A stretch of DNA of 64,000 bases, from the NCBI RefSeq assembly GCF_008253865.1, contig NZ_CP042331.1:5855501-5919500 (forward strand). The letters are read 5' to 3'. The DNA is from Bosea sp. F3-2. GTDB lineage: Bacteria > Pseudomonadota > Alphaproteobacteria > Rhizobiales > Beijerinckiaceae. Numbering within the stretch: position 1 is the first letter of the stretch; each line of letters begins with the position of its first letter. Below, piece by piece: positions 54,278 through 63,960 of this stretch. The translations under genes and the position numbers were made by a program. The notes beneath the pieces were generated by a model that was not told the DNA's origin, made no database searches, and saw only the letters and a list, made by a program, of their open reading frames with translations.

Positions 54278-55486
54278 TCAGGCCGCCTTCCTGCTCTTTT
54301 CCGCCACCATCAGCTCGACGAAGCGGTTGAAGAGATAGTGGCTGTCCTGCGGGCCGGGCGAGGCCTCCGGGTGGTGCTGGACGCTGAAGGCCGGACGGTC
54401 GGTGAGCGCGATGCCGCTGTTCGAGCCGTCAAAGAGCGAGACATGGGTCTCGACCGCATTCGTCGGCAGGCTGGCGGGATCAACAGCGAAGCCGTGGTTC
54501 ATCGAGACGATCTCGACCTTGCCGGTGGTCTTGTCCTGCACCGGGTGGTTGGCGCCGTGATGGCCCTGCTTCATCTTCATCGTCTGGCCGCCGATGGCGA
54601 GCGCCATCATCTGGTGGCCGAGGCAGATGCCGAAAGTGGGGATCTTTTTGTCGAGCAGTTGCTTGATTACCGGCACGGCGTACTCGCCGGTCGCGGCCGG
54701 GTCGCCCGGGCCGTTGGAGAGGAAGATGCCATCGGGATTGAGGGTCAGGATGTCCTCGGCGGTCGCGGTCGAGGGCACGACCGTGACGTCGCAGCCGGCC
54801 TTGGCGAGCAGGCGCAGGATGTTGCGCTTCACGCCGTAGTCGATGGCGACGACCTTGAAGTTGCTGGTTTCGCGCTTGCCATAGCCGGCCGGCCAGACCC
54901 AGGGGGTCTCGTCCCAGTCGTAGCGCTGCGCGGCGGTGACGAGAGGGACGAGGTCGAGCCCGGCCATGGAGGGCAGCTCCGCCGCCTGCTTCTTCAGCCG
55001 GTCGATATCGAAGATGCCGTCCGGGCTGTGGGCGAGGATGGCATTGGGCATGCCGTTGTCGCGGATCAGCGCGGTCAGCGCGCGGGTGTCGACGCCGCAG
55101 ATGCCGACGATGTTGCGCGCCTTGAGCCAGGCGTCGAAATGCCGATGGCTGCGCCAGTTCGAGGGCTCGGTGATGGCGGCATGGAGCACGCAGCCGCGCA
55201 CGCCCGAGGAGGCGGCGGCGTTCACCGTCTCGGTGTCCTCCTCGTTCACGCCGACATTGCCGACATGCGGGAAGGTGAAGGTGATGATCTGTCCCGCGTA
55301 GGAAGGATCGGTCAGAATTTCTTGATAGCCGGTCATCGCGGTGTTGAAGCAGACCTCGCCCGGCGCCTCGCCCACGGCGCCGAGGCCGAAGCCTTCCAGC
55401 ACCGTGCCGTCAGCGAGCACAAGGAGCGCGGTCGCGCGCGGTTCGGTCCAGCCGCCAGCGGCGGGGTTTCCTTCGGAAGCGGTCAT
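54278..55486 (-). CDS. carA: Carbamoyl-phosphate synthase small subunit
   Basis: 402 residues, glutaminase subunit feeding ammonia to CarB. N-terminal CPSase domain (G-Y-Q-E-I-L-T-D-P-S-Y-A-G-Q) and class I glutamine amidotransferase domain with the catalytic Cys in F-G-I-C-L-G-H-Q near 283 and H-H-P-E-A near 377. ATG 55486 is chosen as the family N terminus; in-frame starts further up are unlikely. carB is on the same strand 12 kb away. Confidence 0.97.
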   Translation of the reverse strand: MTASEGNPAAGGWTEPRATALLVLADGTVLEGFGLGAVGEAPGEVCFNTAMTGYQEILTDPSYAGQIITFTFPHVGNVGVNEEDTETVNAAASSGVRGCVLHAAITEPSNWRSHRHFDAWLKARNIVGICGVDTRALTALIRDNGMPNAILAHSPDGIFDIDRLKKQAAELPSMAGLDLVPLVTAAQRYDWDETPWVWPAGYGKRETSNFKVVAIDYGVKRNILRLLAKAGCDVTVVPSTATAEDILTLNPDGIFLSNGPGDPAATGEYAVPVIKQLLDKKIPTFGICLGHQMMALAIGGQTMKMKQGHHGANHPVQDKTTGKVEIVSMNHGFAVDPASLPTNAVETHVSLFDGSNSGIALTDRPAFSVQHHPEASPGPQDSHYLFNRFVELMVAEKSRKAA

Positions 55487-55654
55487 GTCTATGTCTCGGT
55501 CCAGGCCGCGACAGCGGCAAAATGCGGGGGCGGGGCTGTAGCAATCCACTCCGCCGGTCTGGAACGCGAGCCATAAAGAGCCGGGCGCTGCCCGTCAATC
55601 GAAGCTGGCGCAGGCCGCACAGAACAAAAGAGCAAGAGAAAAAGGACAATCACC

Positions 55655-56116
55655 ATGACGAGCCTGCGCGAGCGCTTCACCGGCGATCTCAAGGAAGCGA
55701 TGAAGGCCGGCGAGAAGGGCAGGGTCGCGGCGATCCGTCTGATCCAGGCGGCGCTGAAGGACAAGGACATCGAGGCGCGCGGCGCCGGCAAGGGCGAAGC
55801 CTCGGCCGAGGAGATTCTCGCGTTGCTCCAGAAGATGATCAAGCAGCGCCAGGAATCGATCGCGATCTACGACGCCAACAACCGCCCCGAGCTTGCCGAT
55901 GGCGAGCGCGCCGAGGTGGCCGTGATCTCCTCCTACCTGCCGAAGCAGATGTCGGACGACGAGGTGAAGGCCGCGATCGACAAGGCCGTGGCCGAGACCG
56001 GCGCGACAGCCGTCAAGGACATGGGCAAGGTCATCGCCGCCCTGCGCGCGGCCTATGCCGGCCAGATGGATTTCGGCAAGGTCAGCCCGATGGTGAAGGC
56101 TGCGCTCGGCGGGTGA
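55655..56116 (+). CDS. yqeY: GatB/YqeY domain protein
   Basis: 153 residues. L-K-E-A-M-K-A-G-E-K-G-R-V-A-A-I-R-L-I, a QxE helical region R-Q-E-S-I-A-I-Y-D-A-N-N-R-P-E-L-A and the C-terminal D-F-G-K-V-S-P-M-V-K match stand-alone YqeY proteins, related to the tRNA-binding tail of GatB. Typically lies between carA and dnaG in this order; here a toxin-antitoxin pair separates it from dnaG. Confidence 0.93.
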   Translation: MTSLRERFTGDLKEAMKAGEKGRVAAIRLIQAALKDKDIEARGAGKGEASAEEILALLQKMIKQRQESIAIYDANNRPELADGERAEVAVISSYLPKQMSDDEVKAAIDKAVAETGATAVKDMGKVIAALRAAYAGQMDFGKVSPMVKAALGG

Positions 56117-56137
56117 GCGGTCCGCGGCGGGCGGGCC

Positions 56138-56527
56138 TCAGGCCCGCTCGATATCCGTTTCCGAGAAATCGTCGCCCTTGTAGAGCAGGGGCCAGCCACG
56201 CGCCTTAGCGAGCACGTAAGCCGCGCAGTCGCCCATGTTGAGCCGGGCGGGGTGGTGGCCCTTGCCGTAGCAGCCATAGGCCTCGAAGGCGAGGTCGGAG
56301 AGGGGTTCGTCGAAGGGCACGATGTCGATGCGTTCCCGGATCAGGAAATCGGGGGCTGTTTCCGGCACCAAGCCTTTGCCAAAGCTCAGGACCAGCCGGG
56401 CCTCCAGCAGGTTGACGCTGGTCATGATACGCCGCGTAGCCGACGCCATGATCGCGGTGAAGGCGTCGGCCTCGACTTCCTGCGCGACGATGGCGACGAC
56501 GGCCGAGGTATCGATGACGAGGTTCAC
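56138..56527 (-). CDS. vapC: VapC-type PIN-domain toxin
   Basis: 129-residue PIN RNase. M-N-L-V-I-D-T-S-A-V-V-A-I near the N terminus (first catalytic Asp), E in L-L-E-A-R near 43, and N-M-G-D-C-A-A-Y-V-L-A with Y-K-G-D-D-F near the end supply the acidic site. VapC toxins cut tRNA or rRNA. GTG at 56527 overlaps the vapB stop as GTGA, the usual arrangement; GTG 56530 is also possible. Confidence 0.92.
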   Translation of the reverse strand: MNLVIDTSAVVAIVAQEVEADAFTAIMASATRRIMTSVNLLEARLVLSFGKGLVPETAPDFLIRERIDIVPFDEPLSDLAFEAYGCYGKGHHPARLNMGDCAAYVLAKARGWPLLYKGDDFSETDIERA

Positions 56528-56799
56528 CACATCCCGTTCTCGTCATAGCCGATGATGTCGTCCATCTCCTGCTTGGTCATGGAGCGCTCGGCCGGCCTGA
56601 TGTCGTACTTCTTGTAAAATTCCTGCATCCGCGCCCGGGCTTCCGCCACCCGCCGAGCCTTCTCCTCTTCGGACAATTCGTCCTTGCCGAGCTCGCTCCT
56701 GACGGCCTGGCGCACGGCTTCGGTCAGACTGAGGCCACGGCGGCGCGCGAGCAGGCGCACGGCCTCCTCGGTTTCGCGATCCTTGATGTTGAGGGCCAT
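56524..56799 (-). CDS. vapB: VapB-type antitoxin (Rv0623/RHH family)
   Basis: 91 residues. M-A-L-N-I-K-D-R-E-T-E-E-A-V-R-L-L-A-R-R-R-G-L-S-L-T-E-A-V is a ribbon-helix-helix DNA-binding domain. The C terminus (E-M-D-D-I-I-G-Y-D-E-N-G-M-W) would wrap the toxin. The operon is autoregulated in relatives; a palindrome was not resolved by eye in the 120-nt gap to dnaG. Confidence 0.92.
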   Translation of the reverse strand: MALNIKDRETEEAVRLLARRRGLSLTEAVRQAVRSELGKDELSEEEKARRVAEARARMQEFYKKYDIRPAERSMTKQEMDDIIGYDENGMW

Positions 56800-56922
56800 G
56801 GCTTTCTTCCTTTTTCGCGATTTTCTTTACCACGCGGGCTCTGCTGTGGATATGGTCCATAAGCCGCCGGAAGGAAGCCTCGGCTGTTGGCAAGAGGCTT
56901 CGCAAAGGCCAGATAGAGCAAT

Positions 56923-58815
56923 ATGAAATTCCCGCCCTCCGTCCTTGAGGAGATCAAGGCGCGGCTGCCAGTCTCGGCGGTCGTGGGCAAGCGCGTGCGC
57001 CTGCAGAAGGCGGGGCGCGAATGGAAAGGGCTTTCCCCCTTCAATGCCGAGAAGACGCCCTCCTTCTTCGTCAACGACCAGAAGGCGTCCTTCTTCGATT
57101 TCTCCTCGGGCAAGAACGGCGACATCTTCAAGTTCGTGATGGAGACGGAGGGCCTCTCCTTTCCCGAGGCGGTCGAGAAACTCGCTGCCGAAGCCGGCGT
57201 GATGCTGCCGAGGATCACAGCAGAAGCGCAGGTCCAGGAGGAGAGGCGCAAGGGACTGCACGAGGTCGTGGAGATCGCGGCGAAGTTCTTCGAGGCCGAA
57301 CTGATGGGCGATCGCGGCGGCGCGGCCCGGCGCTATCTCGCGACGCGCGGGCTGGATGGCGAGGCGCGCACGCGCTTTCGCCTCGGCTACGGTCCGGCCG
57401 ATCGCTTTGCGCTGCGCGACCATCTCGCCAGCAAGGGCGTGCCGGCGGAACTCATGATGGAGGCGGGGCTGCTCGTGCATGGCGAGGAGATCGCCGTGCC
57501 CTATGACCGCTTCCGTGACCGCGTGATGTTCCCGATCCACGATTCCCGCGGGCGCGTCATCGCCTTCGGCGGGCGGGCGATGAGCGCGGAGGTCGCGGCG
57601 AAATATCTGAACTCGCCGGAGACGCCGCTCTTCCACAAGGGCCATCTGCTGTTCAACCACCACAACGCCCGCAAGGCCGCGCATGACACCGGGCAGGTGA
57701 TCGTGGTCGAGGGCTATGTCGACGTCATCGCCATGTCGCTGTCGGGCTATCCGCAGACAGTGGCACCGCTCGGCACGGCGCTGACCGAGGACCAGCTCGG
57801 CCTGCTCTGGCGGATGGCCGATGAGCCGGTGATCTGCCTCGATGGCGACAAGGCCGGGCGCAAGGCGGCGAGCCGGGCCATCGATCTGGCGCTGCCGCTG
57901 CTGGAACCGGGCAAGTCGCTCTCCTTCGCGCTGCTGCCGGACGGGCAGGACCCCGATGATCTCGCCCGCTCGGGCGGGCGGCAGGCGATCGCGGAAGTGG
58001 TTGCGGCGGCGCGTCCGCTGGTCGACATGCTCTGGCAGCGCGAGGTCGAGGCCGGCCCGCTCGATACGCCCGAGCGCCGCGCCGCGTTCGAGCGCCGGCT
58101 GAAGGAGCCGCTGACGCAGATCCGCGACGAGACGACCCGCAAGCATTATCGCCGCGAGATGGACGAGCGGCTGGCGCAGCTCTTCACCAGCGCCGCCCCG
58201 GCGCGGCAGGAGCGTGGCGGCGGGGGCGGCAACTTCCAGCGCGGCCGGGGCGGACCGGCTCCGCGCGGCGGCCGGCAGGTGCCGTCCTGGCTCGCCGGCC
58301 CCTTGCGCGCTTCGAGCGCGCTGACCCAGTCACGACTCGTGGCGAAGGTGCGTGGCGAGGATCAGCGTGAGGCATTCATCCTGCTGGCGCTGGCGAGCCA
58401 TCCTGACCTCATCCTGCGTTGCGCCGACGACATTGCCGAGCTGTCGCTCGACGGACCGGCGGCCGAACGCTTCCGTCAGGCACTGCTCGATGCGGTGGAG
58501 GACAAGCTCGACCTTGAAACGCTGGCGAATCGGCTGGCGCAGCAGCGCGTGCGGGAGGCCCGGAGCCAGCTCATGGCCGTCACCGGCCCCGCCGAGAGGC
58601 GCAAGCTGGCACAAGATGCTGATCCTGAATCGGTTTTTGACTCGATTCATCAGGCCATCGTCTTGCATCATCGCGCGCGAACGCTAAATAGCGAGTTGAG
58701 AGCAGCCGAGCGTGCATTGGCTGACGACGCGACCGAAGCCAATTTCGCCTGGATCAAGGACGTGAAGGCCCGCCTCGAGACAATCGAAGGCACTGAGGCC
58801 ATGTCCGAGGATTGA
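56923..58815 (+). CDS. dnaG: DNA primase
   Basis: 630 residues. N-terminal domain (1-100) reads G-L-S-P-F-N-A-E-K-T-P-S-F and F-F-D-F-S-S-G-K-N-G-D where E. coli has C-P-F-H and C-F-G-C: all four zinc ligands are replaced. RNA polymerase/TOPRIM core (about 257-345: V-V-E-G-Y-V-D-V-I, C-L-D-G-D-K-A-G, P-D-G-Q-D-P-D-D) is intact. A Gly/Arg-rich linker (about 430-452) leads to the helicase-binding C terminus. The gene precedes rpoD, as in the macromolecular synthesis operon. Confidence 0.95.
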   Translation: MKFPPSVLEEIKARLPVSAVVGKRVRLQKAGREWKGLSPFNAEKTPSFFVNDQKASFFDFSSGKNGDIFKFVMETEGLSFPEAVEKLAAEAGVMLPRITAEAQVQEERRKGLHEVVEIAAKFFEAELMGDRGGAARRYLATRGLDGEARTRFRLGYGPADRFALRDHLASKGVPAELMMEAGLLVHGEEIAVPYDRFRDRVMFPIHDSRGRVIAFGGRAMSAEVAAKYLNSPETPLFHKGHLLFNHHNARKAAHDTGQVIVVEGYVDVIAMSLSGYPQTVAPLGTALTEDQLGLLWRMADEPVICLDGDKAGRKAASRAIDLALPLLEPGKSLSFALLPDGQDPDDLARSGGRQAIAEVVAAARPLVDMLWQREVEAGPLDTPERRAAFERRLKEPLTQIRDETTRKHYRREMDERLAQLFTSAAPARQERGGGGGNFQRGRGGPAPRGGRQVPSWLAGPLRASSALTQSRLVAKVRGEDQREAFILLALASHPDLILRCADDIAELSLDGPAAERFRQALLDAVEDKLDLETLANRLAQQRVREARSQLMAVTGPAERRKLAQDADPESVFDSIHQAIVLHHRARTLNSELRAAERALADDATEANFAWIKDVKARLETIEGTEAMSED

Positions 58816-58966
58816 TTGCCCAGCGAGTGGTGGACGCAGGTTCGATGCGCGCGGAGCTGCGGGGTGGTTCACGATTCGTCAATGACGTCTGGTGCCATCT
58901 GCGAATGGATTTGGGTGGGTGAGCGCGCCGGGCCTGCGGTCGCGCCGCCCTTTTATGCGTCGGTAT

Positions 58967-58983
58967 ATGACATCTGCTGTCAT
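58967..58983. promoter_or_regulatory. Short palindrome upstream of rpoD
   Basis: ATGACA and TGTCAT arms around TCTGC, about 31 nt before the rpoD start, in a 198-nt gap. No regulator is assigned. Confidence 0.35.
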
Positions 58984-59013
58984 GGCCGGCGCGCGAGTGC
59001 GGAGCGCTGATTG

Positions 59014-61029
<2,016 letters not shown>

Positions 61030-61068
61030 TGGCTTAGGGAGATCACCCTCCCGGCCGATCGCGTATGG

Positions 61069-61103
61069 CGCCCGCCCCGCACCCGGAGGCGGGCGTTTCT
61101 TTT
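61069..61103 (+). terminator. Intrinsic terminator of rpoD
   Basis: CGCCCGCC / GGCGGGCG 8-bp perfect stem, 11-nt loop, followed by TTTCTTTT. Confidence 0.85.
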
Positions 61104-61272
61104 GAGCATGCAGAATGGCCTGCGGCGAAGGCGAGCCACCGGTGCCCGGTCGCTGATCGCCCTCCTATGAACGAAGGACGCTGCCGGGCCGGCCGCTGGT
61201 CAGTCTGCCGCCGCTCGATGATCGGGCAGGCGCTCGATCATCGTCGCCGCCTTGCGGTCCAGGAGGTTGCCT

Positions 61273-61833
61273 ATGCTCCCGTTCACCTATGACGCGCTGC
61301 AGGAACGCTTCGCCACGATCCGCCCTTGGGCGAAGAACGCGATCGGCGATGCCACCAATCGCTGCGCCATCTGCATGGGCTATACGCTGCGGCTGACGCC
61401 GTCCCAGGACGACGCGACGATCCAGGCCATCATGAATGCGGAGCTCGGGACGTCTTTCCAAGGGGCGCCGCCGCTGGCAGGCGGGCCGCGCCCCGGCGTG
61501 CTGCCCGGCTCGGGGCAGCCACTGCGCGGGCTGAGCCAGCTCCTCTTCATCCGCGCATCAGAATTGCTGCCGCGTGTCCAGCGGGCCTATGGCCCGGCCG
61601 ATATCGAGGGCGTCTGCAAGGACGTCACCCCCGAAGTGCTCGGCCGCAAGGGCGTGCTCTATCTGGAGAACTGCTACCAGACGAACGGCGACAAGAAGCG
61701 CTCCTTCCTGTTCTTTCAATGGACGAGTGGCGACCATTGGGACCTGTTCGACGGCACCAACATCGTCGCGCAGGAGCAGAAGCTGGTCGGCAACCGCCAT
61801 TCCGGCCAGCTCTACTTCTGGCAGGCGCGATAG
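61273..61833 (+). CDS. Tae4-like peptidoglycan amidase (T6SS amidase effector 4 family)
   Basis: 186 residues. N-R-C-A-I-C-M-G-Y-T-L (Cys31) corresponds to the catalytic N-A-C-A-I-R-M-S-Y of Tae4; S-G-D-H-W-D-L-F-D-G-T-N (His155, Asp157) to the G-H-V-T-L-Y-N-G motif, and G-R-K-G-V-L-Y-L-E to G-K-K-G-I-L-R. The order and spacing match Tae4 proteins, which cleave the D-Glu-mDAP bond of rival peptidoglycan after type VI delivery. No signal peptide. No T6SS or tai4 gene is seen nearby. AGGAGG at 61261 fixes the start. Confidence 0.75.
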   Translation: MLPFTYDALQERFATIRPWAKNAIGDATNRCAICMGYTLRLTPSQDDATIQAIMNAELGTSFQGAPPLAGGPRPGVLPGSGQPLRGLSQLLFIRASELLPRVQRAYGPADIEGVCKDVTPEVLGRKGVLYLENCYQTNGDKKRSFLFFQWTSGDHWDLFDGTNIVAQEQKLVGNRHSGQLYFWQAR

Positions 61834-61914
61834 CCACCGCTACCAGCTGCCCGGTTCCGCCACAGTTCTGCTATGGTCACCTCGAAGATCGGAGCTTCCC
61901 TCGGAGGAGAGCAG

Positions 61915-62190
61915 ATGACCGGTATCCCAACCGCCGAAGAGATCGAAGCCGCCAAGGCGGCGCTGCAGGCGAATGTCGAGGATGAGGCAAAGAAGCAGGC
62001 GGGCTCGTCGACCGGCGACATCGTCGGCGGCGCCCTTGATGTTGCAGGCGACGTTGCGGTCGAGGGCGTGGGCGCGGTGGTTGGCGCCGCCGTCGAGACC
62101 GTGGTCGAGGGCATCGGCACCGTCGCCGTTGCGACTGGCGAGGCGGTTGTCACGGTAATCGGCGGAATCTTCGAGGGGCTGAGCTCCTGA
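61915..62190 (+). CDS. Small glycine-zipper protein of unknown function
   Basis: 91 residues: a charged helical start (T-A-E-E-I-E-A-A-K-A-A-L-Q-A-N-V-E-D-E-A-K-K-Q) followed by a Gly/Ala/Val-rich stretch with repeated V-G-G-A-L-D-V-A-G-D-V-A-V-E-G-V-G pattern. No Cys and no signal peptide. GGAGGAGAG precedes ATG 61915. The stop overlaps the next start (TGATG), so translational coupling with the LysE gene is likely. Whether it belongs to the Tae4-like gene 81 nt upstream is unknown. Confidence 0.65.
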   Translation: MTGIPTAEEIEAAKAALQANVEDEAKKQAGSSTGDIVGGALDVAGDVAVEGVGAVVGAAVETVVEGIGTVAVATGEAVVTVIGGIFEGLSS

Positions 62191-62801
62191 TGTCCCCCGA
62201 ATTCCTGCTGACCTCGCTGATCATCGTCGCTTCGCCCGGAACAGGGGCGATCTACACCATCGCTGCCGGCCTGACGCGCGGCAGCCAAGCGAGCGTGCTC
62301 GCCGCTTTCGCCTGCACGATCGGGATCGTGCCGCATCTGATCGCGGCGATGATGGGCATCGCGGCGCTGCTGCATGCCAGCGCGCTTGCCTTCGCGATCG
62401 TGAAATATGCGGGCGTCGCCTATCTGCTCTACATGGCCTGGCAGACGCTGAAGGAGCATGGCGCGCTCAGGGTCGAGACCAAGGCGGATGCGCGCTCGGC
62501 CTGGCGCGTGCTGCGCGACGGGCTCGCGATCAACCTGCTCAACCCCAAGCTCTCGATCTTCTTCGTCGCCTTCCTGCCGCAGTTCATCGCGGCCGACGAA
62601 GCCAGCCCCATGGCGCGGATGCTGGAACTCTCGGGCGTGTTCATGGCGATGACCTTTGTCGTCTTCGCGCTCTACGGGCTCTTCGCCGCGGCGATGCGCG
62701 ACAAGGTCATCGGGCGCCCGGCGGTGATGGCGTGGCTGCGCCGCAGCTTCGCCGCCGCCTTCGTCGCGCTCGGCGCCAAGCTCGCTCTGACCGAGCGCTG
62801 A
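62190..62801 (+). CDS. LysE/RhtB family exporter
   Basis: 203 residues, about six membrane segments: I-V-A-S-P-G-T-G-A-I-Y-T-I-A-A-G-L-T-R-G at the start and L-N-P-K-L-S-I-F-F-V-A-F-L-P-Q-F near 115-131 are family signatures. Overlaps the glycine-zipper gene by 1 nt and is followed 7 nt later by yjbQ. Substrate unknown; a second LysE-type gene lies at 10983. Confidence 0.9.
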   Translation: MSPEFLLTSLIIVASPGTGAIYTIAAGLTRGSQASVLAAFACTIGIVPHLIAAMMGIAALLHASALAFAIVKYAGVAYLLYMAWQTLKEHGALRVETKADARSAWRVLRDGLAINLLNPKLSIFFVAFLPQFIAADEASPMARMLELSGVFMAMTFVVFALYGLFAAAMRDKVIGRPAVMAWLRRSFAAAFVALGAKLALTER

Positions 62802-62808
62802 AACGGCC

Positions 62809-63234
62809 ATGTCGCGCCAGACGATCCTGACGATCGATACGCGCGGGGCGGGGCTCTACGAGTTCACCGACCGCGCCGTGGCCTTCGTGCGGGCCGGCGG
62901 GGAGACGAGCGGGTTGCTGACGCTGTTCGTGCGGCACACCTCCTGCTCCTTGCTGATTCAGGAAAACGCCGACCCAGACGTGCAGCGCGATCTCGACGCG
63001 TTTTTCCGCCGGCTGGTGCCATCCGCCGACGATCCGGCGATGGATTATCTCGTCCATCGCGCCGAGGGGCCCGACGACATGCCCGCCCATATCAAGGCGG
63101 CGCTGACGTCGGTTTCCCTCTCGGTTCCGGTGATGGGTGGGCGCCTCGCGCTCGGCACCTGGCAGGGCATCTATCTCTTCGAGCACCGGGCCAGGCCGCA
63201 TCGGCGCGAGGTCGCGCTGCACCTGAGCGCGTAG
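62809..63234 (+). CDS. yjbQ: YjbQ family protein (secondary thiamine-phosphate synthase enzyme)
   Basis: 141 residues. F-V-R-H-T-S-C-S-L-L-I-Q-E-N-A-D-P-D-V near 43 and the C-terminal G-T-W-Q-G-I-Y-L-F-E-H-R identify the family. YjbQ has weak thiamine-phosphate synthase activity in E. coli; its true role is unclear. Last gene of the presumed glycine-zipper/LysE/yjbQ operon, convergent with the DUF2798 gene. Confidence 0.92.
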   Translation: MSRQTILTIDTRGAGLYEFTDRAVAFVRAGGETSGLLTLFVRHTSCSLLIQENADPDVQRDLDAFFRRLVPSADDPAMDYLVHRAEGPDDMPAHIKAALTSVSLSVPVMGGRLALGTWQGIYLFEHRARPHRREVALHLSA

Positions 63235-63240
63235 CGGCGC

Positions 63241-63492
63241 TCAAGCCGGCGGAGCGACGACCAGCGCGACGAGGCGCCGGACCACGGGCAGGACGAGCAG
63301 CAGGGTCGGGAAGGCGACGATCCAGGACAGGGCCCAGGAGCTGGGCCAGGTCTGCAGGAACGCGATCGTCGGTCCCAGCGCCTTCAGCGTCGAGATGCCC
63401 GAGACGACGAAGGTCATCAGCACGGACAGGAAGAACGGCATGGCCACCCCGGCGTAGCGGGCAGGAAGGCGGCGGAAGACAAGGCGAGGCAT
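63241..63492 (-). CDS. DUF2798 small membrane protein
   Basis: 83 residues, two transmembrane helices: M-P-F-F-L-S-V-L-M-T-F-V-V-S-G-I-S-T-L and W-A-L-S-W-I-V-A-F-P-T-L-L-L-V-L-P-V-V-R-R. This fits DUF2798, unknown function. Convergent with yjbQ, 6 nt apart. Confidence 0.85.
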   Translation of the reverse strand: MPRLVFRRLPARYAGVAMPFFLSVLMTFVVSGISTLKALGPTIAFLQTWPSSWALSWIVAFPTLLLVLPVVRRLVALVVAPPA

Positions 63493-63642
63493 AGTCAGGC
63501 TTTCGCAAGTGGCAGGCCGTTCGGACGCATCCCGATACGGCCATGAGCCGGTTGGATGCGTTGCCTGACGTGAGACGCTTACGAACGGGAACGAAGCCCG
63601 ATGGCGGCTCCATAGTCGATTGGCATGGCGCTGCCAAGCCGT

Positions 63643-63960
63643 CTACCGTGCTACGTACATGTCGGGAGTGGGCCGGGGCTCCCAAGCTTCGCCTGCGCCG
63701 ACGAGGCAGCTGACGCCGCCCGGCGTTGTGGCGAGCAATGTCCAGGTGCCGGCCGGCCCGACATAGAGCTCGAACAGGACGCCGCTCTCCGCCAGACCGC
63801 TGCCGACCATGCGCTCGCCGAAAGTCTCTTGGAGCTTTCCGATGACATGGGTGCGTTCGGCACAGGGTGGCTCGCGCGGCACGGGCTGCTGGGCAAGGGC
63901 GGGAGGCGCAAGTGCCACACTCGCCAATCCTGCGATCATCAGGAACTTGATGAGTGTCAT
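63643..63960 (-). CDS. Small secreted protein of unknown function
   Basis: 105 residues. Signal peptide (to P-A-L-A-Q), two Cys (P-C-A-E near 31 and S-C-L-V near 84) that could form a disulfide, and a strand-rich middle (V-L-F-E-L-Y-V-G-P-A-G-T-W-T-L-L). No recognised family. ATG 63960 begins the signal peptide, with a GGGGGTGG site upstream. Confidence 0.7.
   Translation of the reverse strand: MTLIKFLMIAGLASVALAPPALAQQPVPREPPCAERTHVIGKLQETFGERMVGSGLAESGVLFELYVGPAGTWTLLATTPGGVSCLVGAGEAWEPRPTPDMYVAR

Noticed and set aside
61033..61272. Second small gene between rpoD and the Tae4-like gene
   Set aside because: Only short frames without ribosome-binding sites; the region holds the rpoD terminator and the Tae4-like leader.
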